A stretch of 58,420 nucleotides of DNA from an uncultured Alistipes sp. (lineage in GTDB: Bacteria; Bacteroidota; Bacteroidia; Bacteroidales; Rikenellaceae): positions 1-58,420 of the forward strand of contig CALUII010000006.1 of NCBI GenBank assembly GCA_944320665.1, given 5' to 3'. Position 1 is the first letter of the stretch. Each line of letters begins with the position of its first letter. Below are positions 15,363 through 24,251 of the stretch, piece by piece. A model generated the notes under the pieces. The model was not told the DNA's origin and did not search any database. It was given only the letters and a program-made list of their open reading frames with translations. A program made the position numbers and the translations under genes.

Positions 15363-17630
15363 ATGCGTTACGCCGATATCGTGCTTCCGCTGGCCCAGCC
15401 GGCCTATACGTTTGCCGTTCCCGACGGGATGGATCCCGTCGAGGGGCAGGCCGTGGCCGTGCCGCTCGGTCGGAGCAAGATCTATACGGGTATCGTGTGG
15501 CGTCTGCACGACCGCCGGCCCGACTGCAAAACGGTGAAACCGATACTTCGGACGCTCAACGGCGATCCACTCGTCGGTGCACGCATGCGTGCACTGTGGG
15601 AGTGGATCGCCGATTATTATATGTGCACCGTGGGCGAGGTGATGCGTGCGGCACTGCCCACGCTGATGAAACCTTCGGCCCGCACGGAGGAGGAGTTTGC
15701 GGCCGGGGAGTACCGTCCCCGTACGGAGTGGTACGTCGCGCTGGCCGAGGAGCTTCACGACGAGGCCCGGCTGCATGAGCTTTTCGAACGGCTCGAGCGC
15801 CGCCATGCGACACGTCAGTACGACGCCCTGCTGGAGGTGGCCTCGACCGAGGGGAGCGACCGCATCGCCACGGGCGAGGTGCCGCGGCGACTGCTGCATG
15901 CCGATCTGGGCGTGTTGCAGACGATGCGCGGCAAGGGGTGGCTGCGTATGGTCGAACGCGAACGTACGACCGAACCGCCCGCTGCCGGGGGACGGTTCCT
16001 GCTGCCCGAGCTGAGCGCTGCGCAGCAGGGGGCGCTCGATGCGATCCGCCGCCAGTTTGCCGGAGGCACGGGTACGGTGCTGCTGCAGGGGGTGACCGGT
16101 TCGGGCAAGACGGAGCTCTATATCCACCTCATTGCCGAGGTGCTGGCACGTGGTGGTGACGTGCTGATGCTCGTGCCCGAAATCGCCCTCACGGCGCAGT
16201 TGATCGAACGCATGGAGCGGATCTTCGGCAGTCGGGTGACCCCCTACCATTCGCGGCTCACGAACCAAAAGCGTACGGAGACCTACCGGCGTCTGAACGG
16301 TTCACCGGGCGGAGAGTTTGTCGTCGGCGTGCGGTCGTCGCTCTTCCTGCCGCTGCACCATCTGGAGCTGATCGTCGTCGACGAGGAGCACGATCCGAGC
16401 TACAAGCAGGTGGATCCGTCGCCACGCTATCAGGCCCGTGATTGTGCCGTGGTGCTGGGACGGCTGTGCGGCGCACGCGTGGTGCTCGGGAGCGCCACGC
16501 CGTCGCTCGAGTCGTGGCTCAACGCCCGGAGCGGAAAGTATGGGCTGGCGGAGCTTACGGAGCGTTACGGCGATGCCCGGCCGCCGCAGGTCGTGGTGTC
16601 GGATACGCTGCGCGCCGTGAAGCGGGGCGAACGCAAGGTGCATTTCAACAAACTGCTGCTCGACCGCATGGAGGAGACCCTCGCCCAGGGCGGTCAGGTG
16701 ATGCTCTTCCAGAACCGGCGCGGCTTCTCGCCCTATGTCGAGTGCGGGGCGTGCGGCTGGACGGCGCGCTGTCCCGACTGCAACGTGACCCTCACGCTGC
16801 ACAAGGCCTCGGGACAGCTCGTCTGCCACTATTGCGGCCACACGGAGCCCGTGCCGACACGGTGCCCGGCCTGCCGTGTGGCCGACGTCGAGCCGCGCGG
16901 CTTCGGCACGGAGAAGGTCGAGGAGGAGATCGCCCGCCTCTTTCCTGAGGCGCGTGTCGTGCGCCTCGATCGCGACGCCGTCACCTCGGAACGGGCCTTT
17001 CAGGCCATCGTCGGGGGCTTCGCCGCCCACGAGTACGACATCCTGGTCGGCACGCAGATGATTACCAAGGGTTTTGACTTCGGCGGCGTGCGGCTTGTCG
17101 GCATTCTCAATGCCGACAACCTGCTCCACTCGCCCGATTTCCGTGCCGGCGAACGGGCCTACCAGCTGATGATGCAGGTGGCCGGCCGGGCCGGACGGCG
17201 CGACGAGGCGGGGGTGGTCGTCATCCAGACGGCCGAACCGCAACATCCGCTCATCGGTCAGGTGGTGCGCGGCGACTACGAGGGGATGGTGCGCGAGCAG
17301 CTGTCCGAACGGCAACAGTTCTTCTATCCGCCCTATGCACGACTTGTGTCACTTACGCTGCGCCACCGCGACGTGCAGCTGCTGCGCCGCGCGGCTGCGG
17401 CGCTGGCCGCGCGCCTGCGAGGACGCTTCGGACGCCGCCTGCTCGGCCCGATGGCTCCGCCCGTGGACCGCATTCGCGGCGAGTACCTCGTCGGGCTGTT
17501 GCTGAAGATCGAGGCGGGCGCCTCGTTTGCCCGCGCCCGCCGTATTTTGGCCGATGAACTGACCGCGTGGAGCGGTGGCGAATCGGAATTCCGTAACGTG
17601 ACGGTCGTTGTCGATGTCGATCCTCAGTAG
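15363..17630 (+). CDS. priA: Primosomal protein N' (replication restart helicase)
   Basis: The protein has 755 residues. It binds abandoned forks, unwinds the lagging strand and starts DnaB reloading. The N-terminal 3'BD domain covers about 1-100. Walker A is GVTGSGKT (243-250), the DEEH box is DEEHDPSYKQ (340-349), and the zinc module holds paired cysteines (CGACGW, CPDCN, CHYCGH, CPACR) within about 450-500. Motifs V-VI follow (GTQMITKGFDF, QVAGRAGR). The ATG at 15363 (MRYADIVLPLAQPAYTF) is preferred over an in-frame TTG five codons upstream. The next gene starts 17 bases before its stop. Confidence 0.96.
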   Translation: MRYADIVLPLAQPAYTFAVPDGMDPVEGQAVAVPLGRSKIYTGIVWRLHDRRPDCKTVKPILRTLNGDPLVGARMRALWEWIADYYMCTVGEVMRAALPTLMKPSARTEEEFAAGEYRPRTEWYVALAEELHDEARLHELFERLERRHATRQYDALLEVASTEGSDRIATGEVPRRLLHADLGVLQTMRGKGWLRMVERERTTEPPAAGGRFLLPELSAAQQGALDAIRRQFAGGTGTVLLQGVTGSGKTELYIHLIAEVLARGGDVLMLVPEIALTAQLIERMERIFGSRVTPYHSRLTNQKRTETYRRLNGSPGGEFVVGVRSSLFLPLHHLELIVVDEEHDPSYKQVDPSPRYQARDCAVVLGRLCGARVVLGSATPSLESWLNARSGKYGLAELTERYGDARPPQVVVSDTLRAVKRGERKVHFNKLLLDRMEETLAQGGQVMLFQNRRGFSPYVECGACGWTARCPDCNVTLTLHKASGQLVCHYCGHTEPVPTRCPACRVADVEPRGFGTEKVEEEIARLFPEARVVRLDRDAVTSERAFQAIVGGFAAHEYDILVGTQMITKGFDFGGVRLVGILNADNLLHSPDFRAGERAYQLMMQVAGRAGRRDEAGVVVIQTAEPQHPLIGQVVRGDYEGMVREQLSERQQFFYPPYARLVSLTLRHRDVQLLRRAAAALAARLRGRFGRRLLGPMAPPVDRIRGEYLVGLLLKIEAGASFARARRILADELTAWSGGESEFRNVTVVVDVDPQ

Positions 17631-18336
17631 CTTCGCCTCCGATCTGTGGGTGCTGCTCTTCCCGCCCCGTTGCCCCGTCTGCGGCGGCCTGCGCAGCGAG
17701 GGTACACGTGCCGTCTGTACGCACTGCCGCATGACGGCCCCCTTGACCCACTTCTGGGAGGAGTTCGACAACCCGATGACGCGCCGGCTGTGGGGACTCG
17801 TGCCCGTGGTGCATGCCTCGGCCCTCCTCTATTTCGTCGAGGGCGGTGCCTGGCGCGAGTCGATCCATGCCTTCAAATACCGGGGTGCCTGGCTGCTGGC
17901 CCGCGATCTGGGACATTGGTTCGGCGGCTATCTGGCCGACAGCGGCCTCTATGACGACGTGCAGGTCGTCATCCCCGTGCCGCTCCATTGGCGCAAGCGG
18001 ATGCAGCGCGGATACAACCAGGCCGAATACCTGGCCGAAGGCGTGGCCGCCGAATTGGGCGTCGGAGTCGAACGCGGCAACCTCGTGCGTCGGCGCCATA
18101 ACCCGGCGCAGGCCCGCACGGCGAAGAGCGAACGGTGGACCAACGTCGAGGAAATCTTTGCGGTGCGGCGGCCCGAACGGCTGGCCGGACGCCATATCCT
18201 GCTCATGGACGACGTCTTCACGACGGGCGCCACGATCGTCTCGTGTGCCGACGCGCTGCTGCACAGCGTGCCCGGCTGCCGGATCAGCATCGCGACCCTC
18301 GCCGTGTCGAAACACGAACTCGGACTTGACCATTGA
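17614..18336 (+). CDS. ComF-family phosphoribosyltransferase-like protein
   Basis: The protein has 240 residues. The N-terminal zinc ribbon has CPVCGG and CTHCR, and the C-terminal type I phosphoribosyltransferase fold ends in HILLMDDVFTTGATIVSC (PRPP loop). It matches ComF/GntX proteins, which in transformable bacteria help single-stranded DNA enter the cytoplasm; ComF of Helicobacter is reported to work with PriA. The ATG at 17614 is used rather than the TTG two codons earlier. The 17-base overlap with priA supports joint expression. Confidence 0.9.
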   Translation: MSILSSFASDLWVLLFPPRCPVCGGLRSEGTRAVCTHCRMTAPLTHFWEEFDNPMTRRLWGLVPVVHASALLYFVEGGAWRESIHAFKYRGAWLLARDLGHWFGGYLADSGLYDDVQVVIPVPLHWRKRMQRGYNQAEYLAEGVAAELGVGVERGNLVRRRHNPAQARTAKSERWTNVEEIFAVRRPERLAGRHILLMDDVFTTGATIVSCADALLHSVPGCRISIATLAVSKHELGLDH

Positions 18337-18400
18337 CCTGACCGTGAACCGGATGCCGCCGCGCCCCCGCGCCGCACGACCGAAAACACCCGATTCCGTT

Positions 18401-18432
18401 TTTGTTTTTCTCGCGCCGAATCGCTACTTTTG
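18401..18432 (+). promoter_or_regulatory. Promoter of dnaB
   Basis: TTTG (18401-18404), a 20-base spacer, then TACTTTTG (18425-18432): a full match to the Bacteroidota two-box consensus. The dnaB ATG is 24 bases further on. Confidence 0.75.
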
Positions 18433-18456
18433 GGGGTCGAAAATCATCTGTATACC

Positions 18457-20058
18457 ATGGCCGAAAAATATACCTCCTCCGCCACGTCGCGCTCCGCTGC
18501 GTCGCGGAACCGCGAAGCCTTTGCCTCACTGACCGATGCGGTGGGCAATGTCCCGCCCCAGGCCGTCGAACTCGAGGAGGCGGTGCTCGGCGCCCTCATG
18601 CTCGAGAAGGACAGCATCATCACCGTGCAGGAGTTCGTCACACCCGAGGCCTTCTACACCGAGGAGCACCGTCTGATCTACAAGGCAATCGAGGAGCTGT
18701 CGATGGAGCTGAAGCCCATCGACCTCTACACCGTGACCGAGAAGCTCAAGGCCAAAAAAGAGCTGCAGAAGGTGGGCGGCGCCGCCTACCTGGCCCAACT
18801 GACCCAACGGGTCGGCTCGGCCGCCAACGTCGAGTTCCATGCCAAGATCATTGCCCAGAAATACGTCCAGCGCGAGCTGATCCGCTCGGCCACGGAGATC
18901 CAGCGCCGTTCGTACGACGAGTCGACCGACGTGACCGAACTGATCGGTTATGCCGAAAGCGAGATCTTCAAGGTGGCCGAGGGACACGTCAAGCGCTCGG
19001 TGCAATCGTCCAAGGAGATCCTGGCCCGCGCGCTGTCGCAGATCGAGGAGGCGTCGAAGAATACGAGCGCCTTCAACGGCGTGCCGTCGGGCTTCATGGC
19101 CATCGACCGCGTGACGCTCGGCTGGCAGCTCTCGGACCTGATCATCATCGCGGCCCGTCCGTCGATGGGTAAGACGGCTTTCGTGCTCTCGATGGCACGC
19201 AACATGGCCGTCGAACACGAGGCCGGCGTGGCCTTCTTCTCGCTCGAGATGGCGGCCGTGCAGCTGATGATGCGTCTGATCATCGCCGAGACGGGCCTCT
19301 CGGGCAACGACGTGAAGTCGGGACGCCTCACCCCCGAGCAGTGGCGCCACCTGGAGGCCGCAACCAAGCCGCTGGGTGCCGCACCGCTCTTCATCGACGA
19401 TACGCCGGCGCTGTCGGTCTTCGAGTTCCGCTCGAAGGCGCGCCGGCTGAAGATCCACAACGACATCAAGATCATCATCATCGACTACCTCCAGCTCATG
19501 ACCGGCAACCAGGATTCGAAGGGCAACCGCGAGCAGGAGGTGGCCTTCATCTCGCGTACGCTCAAGGCCATCGCCAAGGAGCTCAACGTGCCGATCATCG
19601 CACTGTCGCAGCTGAGCCGTGCGACCGAGATGCGCGGCGGATCGAAACGCCCGCAGCTCTCCGACCTGCGTGAATCGGGTGCCATCGAGCAGGATGCCGA
19701 CATCGTGGCCTTCATCCACCGCCCGGAGTACTACGGCATCAATCAGGACGAGAACGGCATGCCGACGGCCGGCCTGGCCGAAATCATCATCGCCAAGCAC
19801 CGTAACGGTGCGGTGTGCGATGTGAACCTGCGCTTCCTGAAGGAGCAGGCGCGTTTCGCCGACATGGACGACGCGATGCTTCCGCCCGCGGCCGGCGCCC
19901 CCGTGCAGCAGCAGTACGACGACTTCGCCAGCGGTTCGAACGACGCCCTCGGGGGCGGTGGTGCGCTCGGCGGCGGAGGCGGAGCCCTCGGCGCGGGGCT
20001 GGGCGGCGGCGAGTTCGATCTGACACCGTCGTCGCTGACGGAAGAGGCCCCGTTCTGA
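18457..20058 (+). CDS. dnaB: Replicative DNA helicase
   Basis: Hexameric helicase of 533 residues that unwinds DNA ahead of the replisome. The N-terminal DnaB domain covers about 35-140 (PPQAVELEEAVLGALMLEKD). The RecA-like domain has Walker A ARPSMGKT (233-240), IIIIDYLQLM (Walker B region) and the arginine-finger segment LSQLSRATEMR. The last roughly 50 residues are unusual: ALGGGGALGGGGGALGAGLG, then EFDLTPSSLTEEAPF at the very end, which resembles the flexible linker and acidic Pro-Phe tip of SSB. No intein or frameshift is seen. Start ATG at 18457 follows a strong promoter. Confidence 0.97.
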   Translation: MAEKYTSSATSRSAASRNREAFASLTDAVGNVPPQAVELEEAVLGALMLEKDSIITVQEFVTPEAFYTEEHRLIYKAIEELSMELKPIDLYTVTEKLKAKKELQKVGGAAYLAQLTQRVGSAANVEFHAKIIAQKYVQRELIRSATEIQRRSYDESTDVTELIGYAESEIFKVAEGHVKRSVQSSKEILARALSQIEEASKNTSAFNGVPSGFMAIDRVTLGWQLSDLIIIAARPSMGKTAFVLSMARNMAVEHEAGVAFFSLEMAAVQLMMRLIIAETGLSGNDVKSGRLTPEQWRHLEAATKPLGAAPLFIDDTPALSVFEFRSKARRLKIHNDIKIIIIDYLQLMTGNQDSKGNREQEVAFISRTLKAIAKELNVPIIALSQLSRATEMRGGSKRPQLSDLRESGAIEQDADIVAFIHRPEYYGINQDENGMPTAGLAEIIIAKHRNGAVCDVNLRFLKEQARFADMDDAMLPPAAGAPVQQQYDDFASGSNDALGGGGALGGGGGALGAGLGGGEFDLTPSSLTEEAPF

Positions 20059-20107
20059 GGTCGCGCGGAGTGCGGAATGGGGATATACGAAATGTGCGTG
20101 AAACGGT

Positions 20108-21646
20108 ATGTTTGTGCGGGTATATAGCGGGGCGGTTGTCGGGATCGACGCCGTGGCCGTGGCCGTCGAGGTCAACATCACGGGCGGCGGGCTGGGGCTC
20201 TTCCTGGTGGGGTTGCCCGACAGCGCCGTGAAGGAGAGCGAGCAGCGCATCCGTTCGGCATTCGAACATGCGGGCCGACGCATGTCGGGGCGCAAAATCG
20301 TCGTGAACCTCGCGCCGGCCGACCTGCGCAAGGAGGGGGCCGGATTCGACCTCCCGATTGCCGTGGGGATTCTGGCGGCGCAGGAGCAGCTGCGGCCGCA
20401 GCTGCTGGCCGAGTCGATGCTGGCGGGCGAACTCTCGCTCGACGGTACGTTGAAGCCCGTGCGCGGGGTGCTGCCGATGGCCGACCGGGCCCGTCGCGAA
20501 GGATTGCGGCGGATCATCGTGCCGGTGGAGAATGCGGCCGAAGCGGCCGTGGTCGAGGGGGTCGAGGCCATCGGCGTGCGTTCGCTCGAGGAGGTGATTG
20601 CCTACCTCAACGGCGAGGTGCAGATCGCCCCGACGGCCGTTCCTCATGCCGCGGCGGCCGACGCACAGGGACTCTATGCCGAGGATTTTGCCGACGTGAA
20701 GGGACAGACGCAGGCCAAGCGCGCCCTGGAGATCGCCGCGGCCGGCGGACACAACGTGCTGATGATCGGCCCGCCGGGATCGGGCAAGACGATGCTGGCG
20801 CGCCGTCTGCCGACGATCCTGCCGCCGCTCACGCCGGCCGAGGCGCTCGAAACGACCAAGATCCACTCCGTGGCCGGCAAACTGGGCTGCGTGCAGGGGT
20901 TGCTGACGCAGCGTCCCTTCCGGGCGCCGCACCATCTGGTTTCACGCGTGGCGCTGATCGGCGGCGGACAGTCGCCCCAGCCGGGCGAGGTGTCGCTCGC
21001 GCACAACGGCATACTCTTTCTCGACGAGTTGCCCGAGTTTGGCCGCAGTGTGCTCGAAGTGCTGCGCCAGCCGCTCGAGGAGAAGCGCATCACCGTGTCG
21101 CGGGCGCGTTACAGCGTGGAGTATCCGGCCAATTTCACGCTCGTGGCGGCGATGAACCCCTGTCCGTGCGGCTACTACAACCATCCGGACAAGGAGTGCA
21201 CGTGTGCTCCGGGGGCCGTGCATCGCTATCTGGGACGGATCTCGGGCCCGCTGCTCGACCGCATCGACCTGCAGATCGAGGTGACGCCCGTCTCCGTAGG
21301 CGAACTCTCGTCGGCGCGTCCGGCGGAGAGCAGCGCCGCGATTCGCGAACGGGTGCTGCGTGCGCGGGCCGTGCAGGAGGCGCGCTTCCGTTCGGTGGCG
21401 GGGGTGCACACCAATGCCATGATGCCCGTGGGCATGCTTCACGAGTACTGTGCGCTCGACACGGCGGCCCGCACGATGCTCGAGCGGGCCATGGAACGGC
21501 TGAGCCTCTCGGCACGTGCCTATGACCGCATCCTGAAGGTGGCGCGCACGATTGCCGACCTGGCGGGCGAAGCGCAGATCGGCGCGGCACACGTGGCCGA
21601 GGCAATCAACTACCGGTCGCTCGACCGCGAGTCGTGGGGACGATAG
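20108..21646 (+). CDS. comM: YifB/ComM-family Mg-chelatase-like AAA+ ATPase
   Basis: The protein has 512 residues. An N-terminal Lon-protease-like S5 domain fold (about 1-170, MFVRVYSGAVVGIDAVAVAV) is followed by an AAA+ module with Walker A GPPGSGKT (221-228), Walker B ILFLDELPEF and a C-terminal Mg-chelatase domain with CPCGYY and CTC cysteines. In transformable bacteria ComM is a branch-migration helicase that extends recombination of incoming DNA. Orthologues also occur in species not known to be competent. It follows dnaB by 49 bases and precedes murG. Confidence 0.93.
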   Translation: MFVRVYSGAVVGIDAVAVAVEVNITGGGLGLFLVGLPDSAVKESEQRIRSAFEHAGRRMSGRKIVVNLAPADLRKEGAGFDLPIAVGILAAQEQLRPQLLAESMLAGELSLDGTLKPVRGVLPMADRARREGLRRIIVPVENAAEAAVVEGVEAIGVRSLEEVIAYLNGEVQIAPTAVPHAAAADAQGLYAEDFADVKGQTQAKRALEIAAAGGHNVLMIGPPGSGKTMLARRLPTILPPLTPAEALETTKIHSVAGKLGCVQGLLTQRPFRAPHHLVSRVALIGGGQSPQPGEVSLAHNGILFLDELPEFGRSVLEVLRQPLEEKRITVSRARYSVEYPANFTLVAAMNPCPCGYYNHPDKECTCAPGAVHRYLGRISGPLLDRIDLQIEVTPVSVGELSSARPAESSAAIRERVLRARAVQEARFRSVAGVHTNAMMPVGMLHEYCALDTAARTMLERAMERLSLSARAYDRILKVARTIADLAGEAQIGAAHVAEAINYRSLDRESWGR

Positions 21647-21727
21647 CGTGCCGGAACGGGACGGGGCGGCCGGCCGATGAACGAAAACAGTAGAGAAGAG
21701 TAGATAAGTGACACAAGATAACGAACG

Positions 21728-22828
21728 ATGAAACGCATCATTCTTTCCGGCGGCGGCACGGGCGGACACATCTATCCGGCCGTGGCGGTGGCCGAGGCGC
21801 TTCGCCGCCGGCTGGGCGACGAGGTTGAGCTCCTCTTCGTGGGGGCCGAGGGCAAGATGGAGATGGAGAAGATCCCCGCACTGGGGTACCGCATCGTGGG
21901 ACTTCCCGTGGCGGGGCTGCAGCGGCGGCTCGATCCGAAGAACCTGGCGCTGCCTGTCAAGGTGTGGCGCAGCCTGCGTCAGGCGCGGCGTACGATCCGC
22001 GACTTCGGGGCCGACGTCGTGGTCGGCTTCGGCGGATATGCCAGCGCCCCGGTCCTCTGGGCCGCACAGCAGATGGGCGTGCCCACCCTCATCCAGGAGC
22101 AGAACTCCTATGCCGGGCTGACGAACAAGATCCTCTCGCGCCGTGCACGGCGCATCTGTGTGGCCTATGACGGCATGGAGCGCTTCTTCCCGGCCGACCG
22201 CATCGTAATGACGGGCAATCCGCTGCGCGGCGGCTTCTCGCGCGAGGGGGCCGACCGGGCCGAGGCGTTGCGCTACTACGGTCTGACCGACGCGCTGCCC
22301 ACGGTGCTCGTGGTGGGCGGGTCGCTCGGCACGCGCACGCTCAACGAAATGATGAAGGAGTGGACGCTGCGTCAGAACGGCACGGCCCCCGTGCAGGTGA
22401 TCTGGCAGACGGGCCGTTACTACGAACGCGAGATGCGGGCCTTCCTCGAGGCGCACCCGACGCGCAACATCTGGCAGGGGGCCTTCATCGACCGCATGGA
22501 CTATGCCTATGCGGCGGCCGACATCGTCATCTCGCGCAGCGGCGCCTGCACCGTGTCGGAGTTGTGCCTCGTGGCCAAGCCGACGATCTTCGTGCCGTCG
22601 CCCAACGTGGCCGAGGACCATCAGACGAAGAATGCCCTGGCGCTCGTAGCGAAGGGGGCGGCACTTACGGTGCCCGATGCCGAGGCCGTGGGCCGCGCGA
22701 TGGACGAGGCGGTGGACGTGCTGGCCGACCCGGCGCGTCTGGCGGCGTTGAGCGGGGCGATCGGCGCACTGGCCAAACCGAAGGCGGCGGAGTCGATCGT
22801 GGACGAAATATTGAAGATCATCGCTTAG
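21728..22828 (+). CDS. murG: UDP-GlcNAc:lipid I N-acetylglucosaminyltransferase
   Basis: Membrane-associated GT28 enzyme of 366 residues that adds GlcNAc to lipid I to form lipid II, the peptidoglycan precursor. SGGGTGGHIYPAVAVAEAL is the first G-loop. GFGGYASAPVLWAA and the UDP-sugar region SRSGACTVSELCLVAKPTIF are also present. It opens the murG-murC-ftsQ-ftsA-ftsZ block; ftsW, normally upstream in Bacteroidota, is not there. Confidence 0.96.
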   Translation: MKRIILSGGGTGGHIYPAVAVAEALRRRLGDEVELLFVGAEGKMEMEKIPALGYRIVGLPVAGLQRRLDPKNLALPVKVWRSLRQARRTIRDFGADVVVGFGGYASAPVLWAAQQMGVPTLIQEQNSYAGLTNKILSRRARRICVAYDGMERFFPADRIVMTGNPLRGGFSREGADRAEALRYYGLTDALPTVLVVGGSLGTRTLNEMMKEWTLRQNGTAPVQVIWQTGRYYEREMRAFLEAHPTRNIWQGAFIDRMDYAYAAADIVISRSGACTVSELCLVAKPTIFVPSPNVAEDHQTKNALALVAKGAALTVPDAEAVGRAMDEAVDVLADPARLAALSGAIGALAKPKAAESIVDEILKIIA

Positions 22829-22839
22829 GACGGAAGATC

Positions 22840-24231
22840 ATGGAGCAGCAGACGAACGTCTATTTTCTGGGCATCGGGGGCATCGGCATGAGCGCCCTGG
22901 CCCGCTATTTCATGCACGAGGGGCGCCGTGTGGCCGGGTACGACCGCACGGAGTCGAAACTGACGCGCGAACTCGAGGCCGAGGGGGCGCAGATCCATTA
23001 CGACGAGGGGGTGGAGCTCATTCCGGCCGCGTTCCGCGATCCGCAACGCACCATCGTCGTCTATACGCCGGCCGTGCCGGCCGACCACCCCGAGCTGGTG
23101 TGGTTCCGCGCGCAGGGCTTCACGGTCGAGAAGCGTTCGCAGATGCTCGGCCACCTTTCGGCCGGCAAGTTCGTGATGGCCGTCGCCGGCACCCACGGCA
23201 AGACGACCACCTCGACCCTCATCGCGTGGCTCAACCACGAGATGCTGGGGGAAGGAAGCGCCTTTCTGGGCGGCATCTCGCGCAACTTCGACAGCAACCT
23301 GGTCCTCGGTGCGGGCGACCGTCTGGCGGTCGAGGCCGACGAGTTCGACCGCTCGTTCCTGCGCCTGGATCCCGATGTGGCGGTGGTGACGTCGGCCGAT
23401 GCCGACCACCTCGACATCTACGGAACGCACGAGGCGGTGAAGGAGGCCTTCACGGAGTTCGTGCGCCGCATCCGCAAGGGGGGCTGTCTGATCATCAAGC
23501 GCGGCGTCGACATCCGCCTCGACAACCCCGGCATCACGGTGTGGCGCTATGCGTGCGACGACCCCGAGGCCGATTTCCATGCCCGCCGTCTGGAGCTCAT
23601 CGGCGGCGGGCACTACCGCTTCGATCTGGTGACGCCCGACGGTGTGATCGAGGGGTGTACGCTGGGCGTGCCCGGACGCGTCAACATCGAGAACGCCGTG
23701 GCGGCCGTCGCCTCGATGTGGTGCGCGGCAAAGGTGCGCGGCGAGGCGTCGCTCGATGCCGAACGGCTGCGACGCGCACTGGAGCGCTTCGTCGGCGTGA
23801 AGCGCCGCTTCGAGTTCTATGTCAATACGCCGCGGCAGGTCTACATGGACGACTACGCGCACCATCCGCGCGAGCTGGCCGCGACGCTCGACTCGGTGCG
23901 CAAGATGTTCCCCGGGCGCCGCATCACGGCCCTCTTCCAGCCGCACCTCTACACCCGCACGCAGGACCTCCACACGGAGTTTGCCGAGGCCCTCTCGCGG
24001 GCCGACGAGGTGGTGTTGCTGCCGATCTACCCGGCGCGCGAGGAGCCGATCGAAGGAGTGACGAGCGAACTGATCGGACGCGATATCACGGTGCCCTGGC
24101 ACGTCGTGCCGCGCGAACGGCTGGCCGACGAGGTCGCCGCCATGAATACGGATGTGGTCATCAGCTTCGGTGCGGGCAATATCGACGCCTGCTGCGAGGC
24201 GCTGGCCGAAAAACTGGGTAAGAAGAGCTGA
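22840..24231 (+). CDS. murC: UDP-N-acetylmuramate--L-alanine ligase
   Basis: Cytoplasmic Mur ligase of 463 residues that adds the first amino acid to UDP-MurNAc. Domains run in order: Rossmann UDP-binding (FLGIGGIGMSALARYF, residues 9-24), ATP-binding loop AGTHGKTTT (116-124), central ligase with EADEFDRSFL, and C-terminal MDDYAHHPREL. The frame is open well upstream inside murG, but MEQQTNVYFLGIGGIGM is the normal N-terminus. It begins 11 bases after the murG stop. Confidence 0.96.
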   Translation: MEQQTNVYFLGIGGIGMSALARYFMHEGRRVAGYDRTESKLTRELEAEGAQIHYDEGVELIPAAFRDPQRTIVVYTPAVPADHPELVWFRAQGFTVEKRSQMLGHLSAGKFVMAVAGTHGKTTTSTLIAWLNHEMLGEGSAFLGGISRNFDSNLVLGAGDRLAVEADEFDRSFLRLDPDVAVVTSADADHLDIYGTHEAVKEAFTEFVRRIRKGGCLIIKRGVDIRLDNPGITVWRYACDDPEADFHARRLELIGGGHYRFDLVTPDGVIEGCTLGVPGRVNIENAVAAVASMWCAAKVRGEASLDAERLRRALERFVGVKRRFEFYVNTPRQVYMDDYAHHPRELAATLDSVRKMFPGRRITALFQPHLYTRTQDLHTEFAEALSRADEVVLLPIYPAREEPIEGVTSELIGRDITVPWHVVPRERLADEVAAMNTDVVISFGAGNIDACCEALAEKLGKKS

Positions 24232-24251
24232 AACGGGCATTCCGATACGTC

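Noticed and set aside
20107-20114. TATGTTTG, a perfect -7 box
   Set aside because: It overlaps the start codon of comM. The product's conserved N-terminus (MFVRVYSGAVVGIDA) needs that start, so a promoter here would give no usable transcript.
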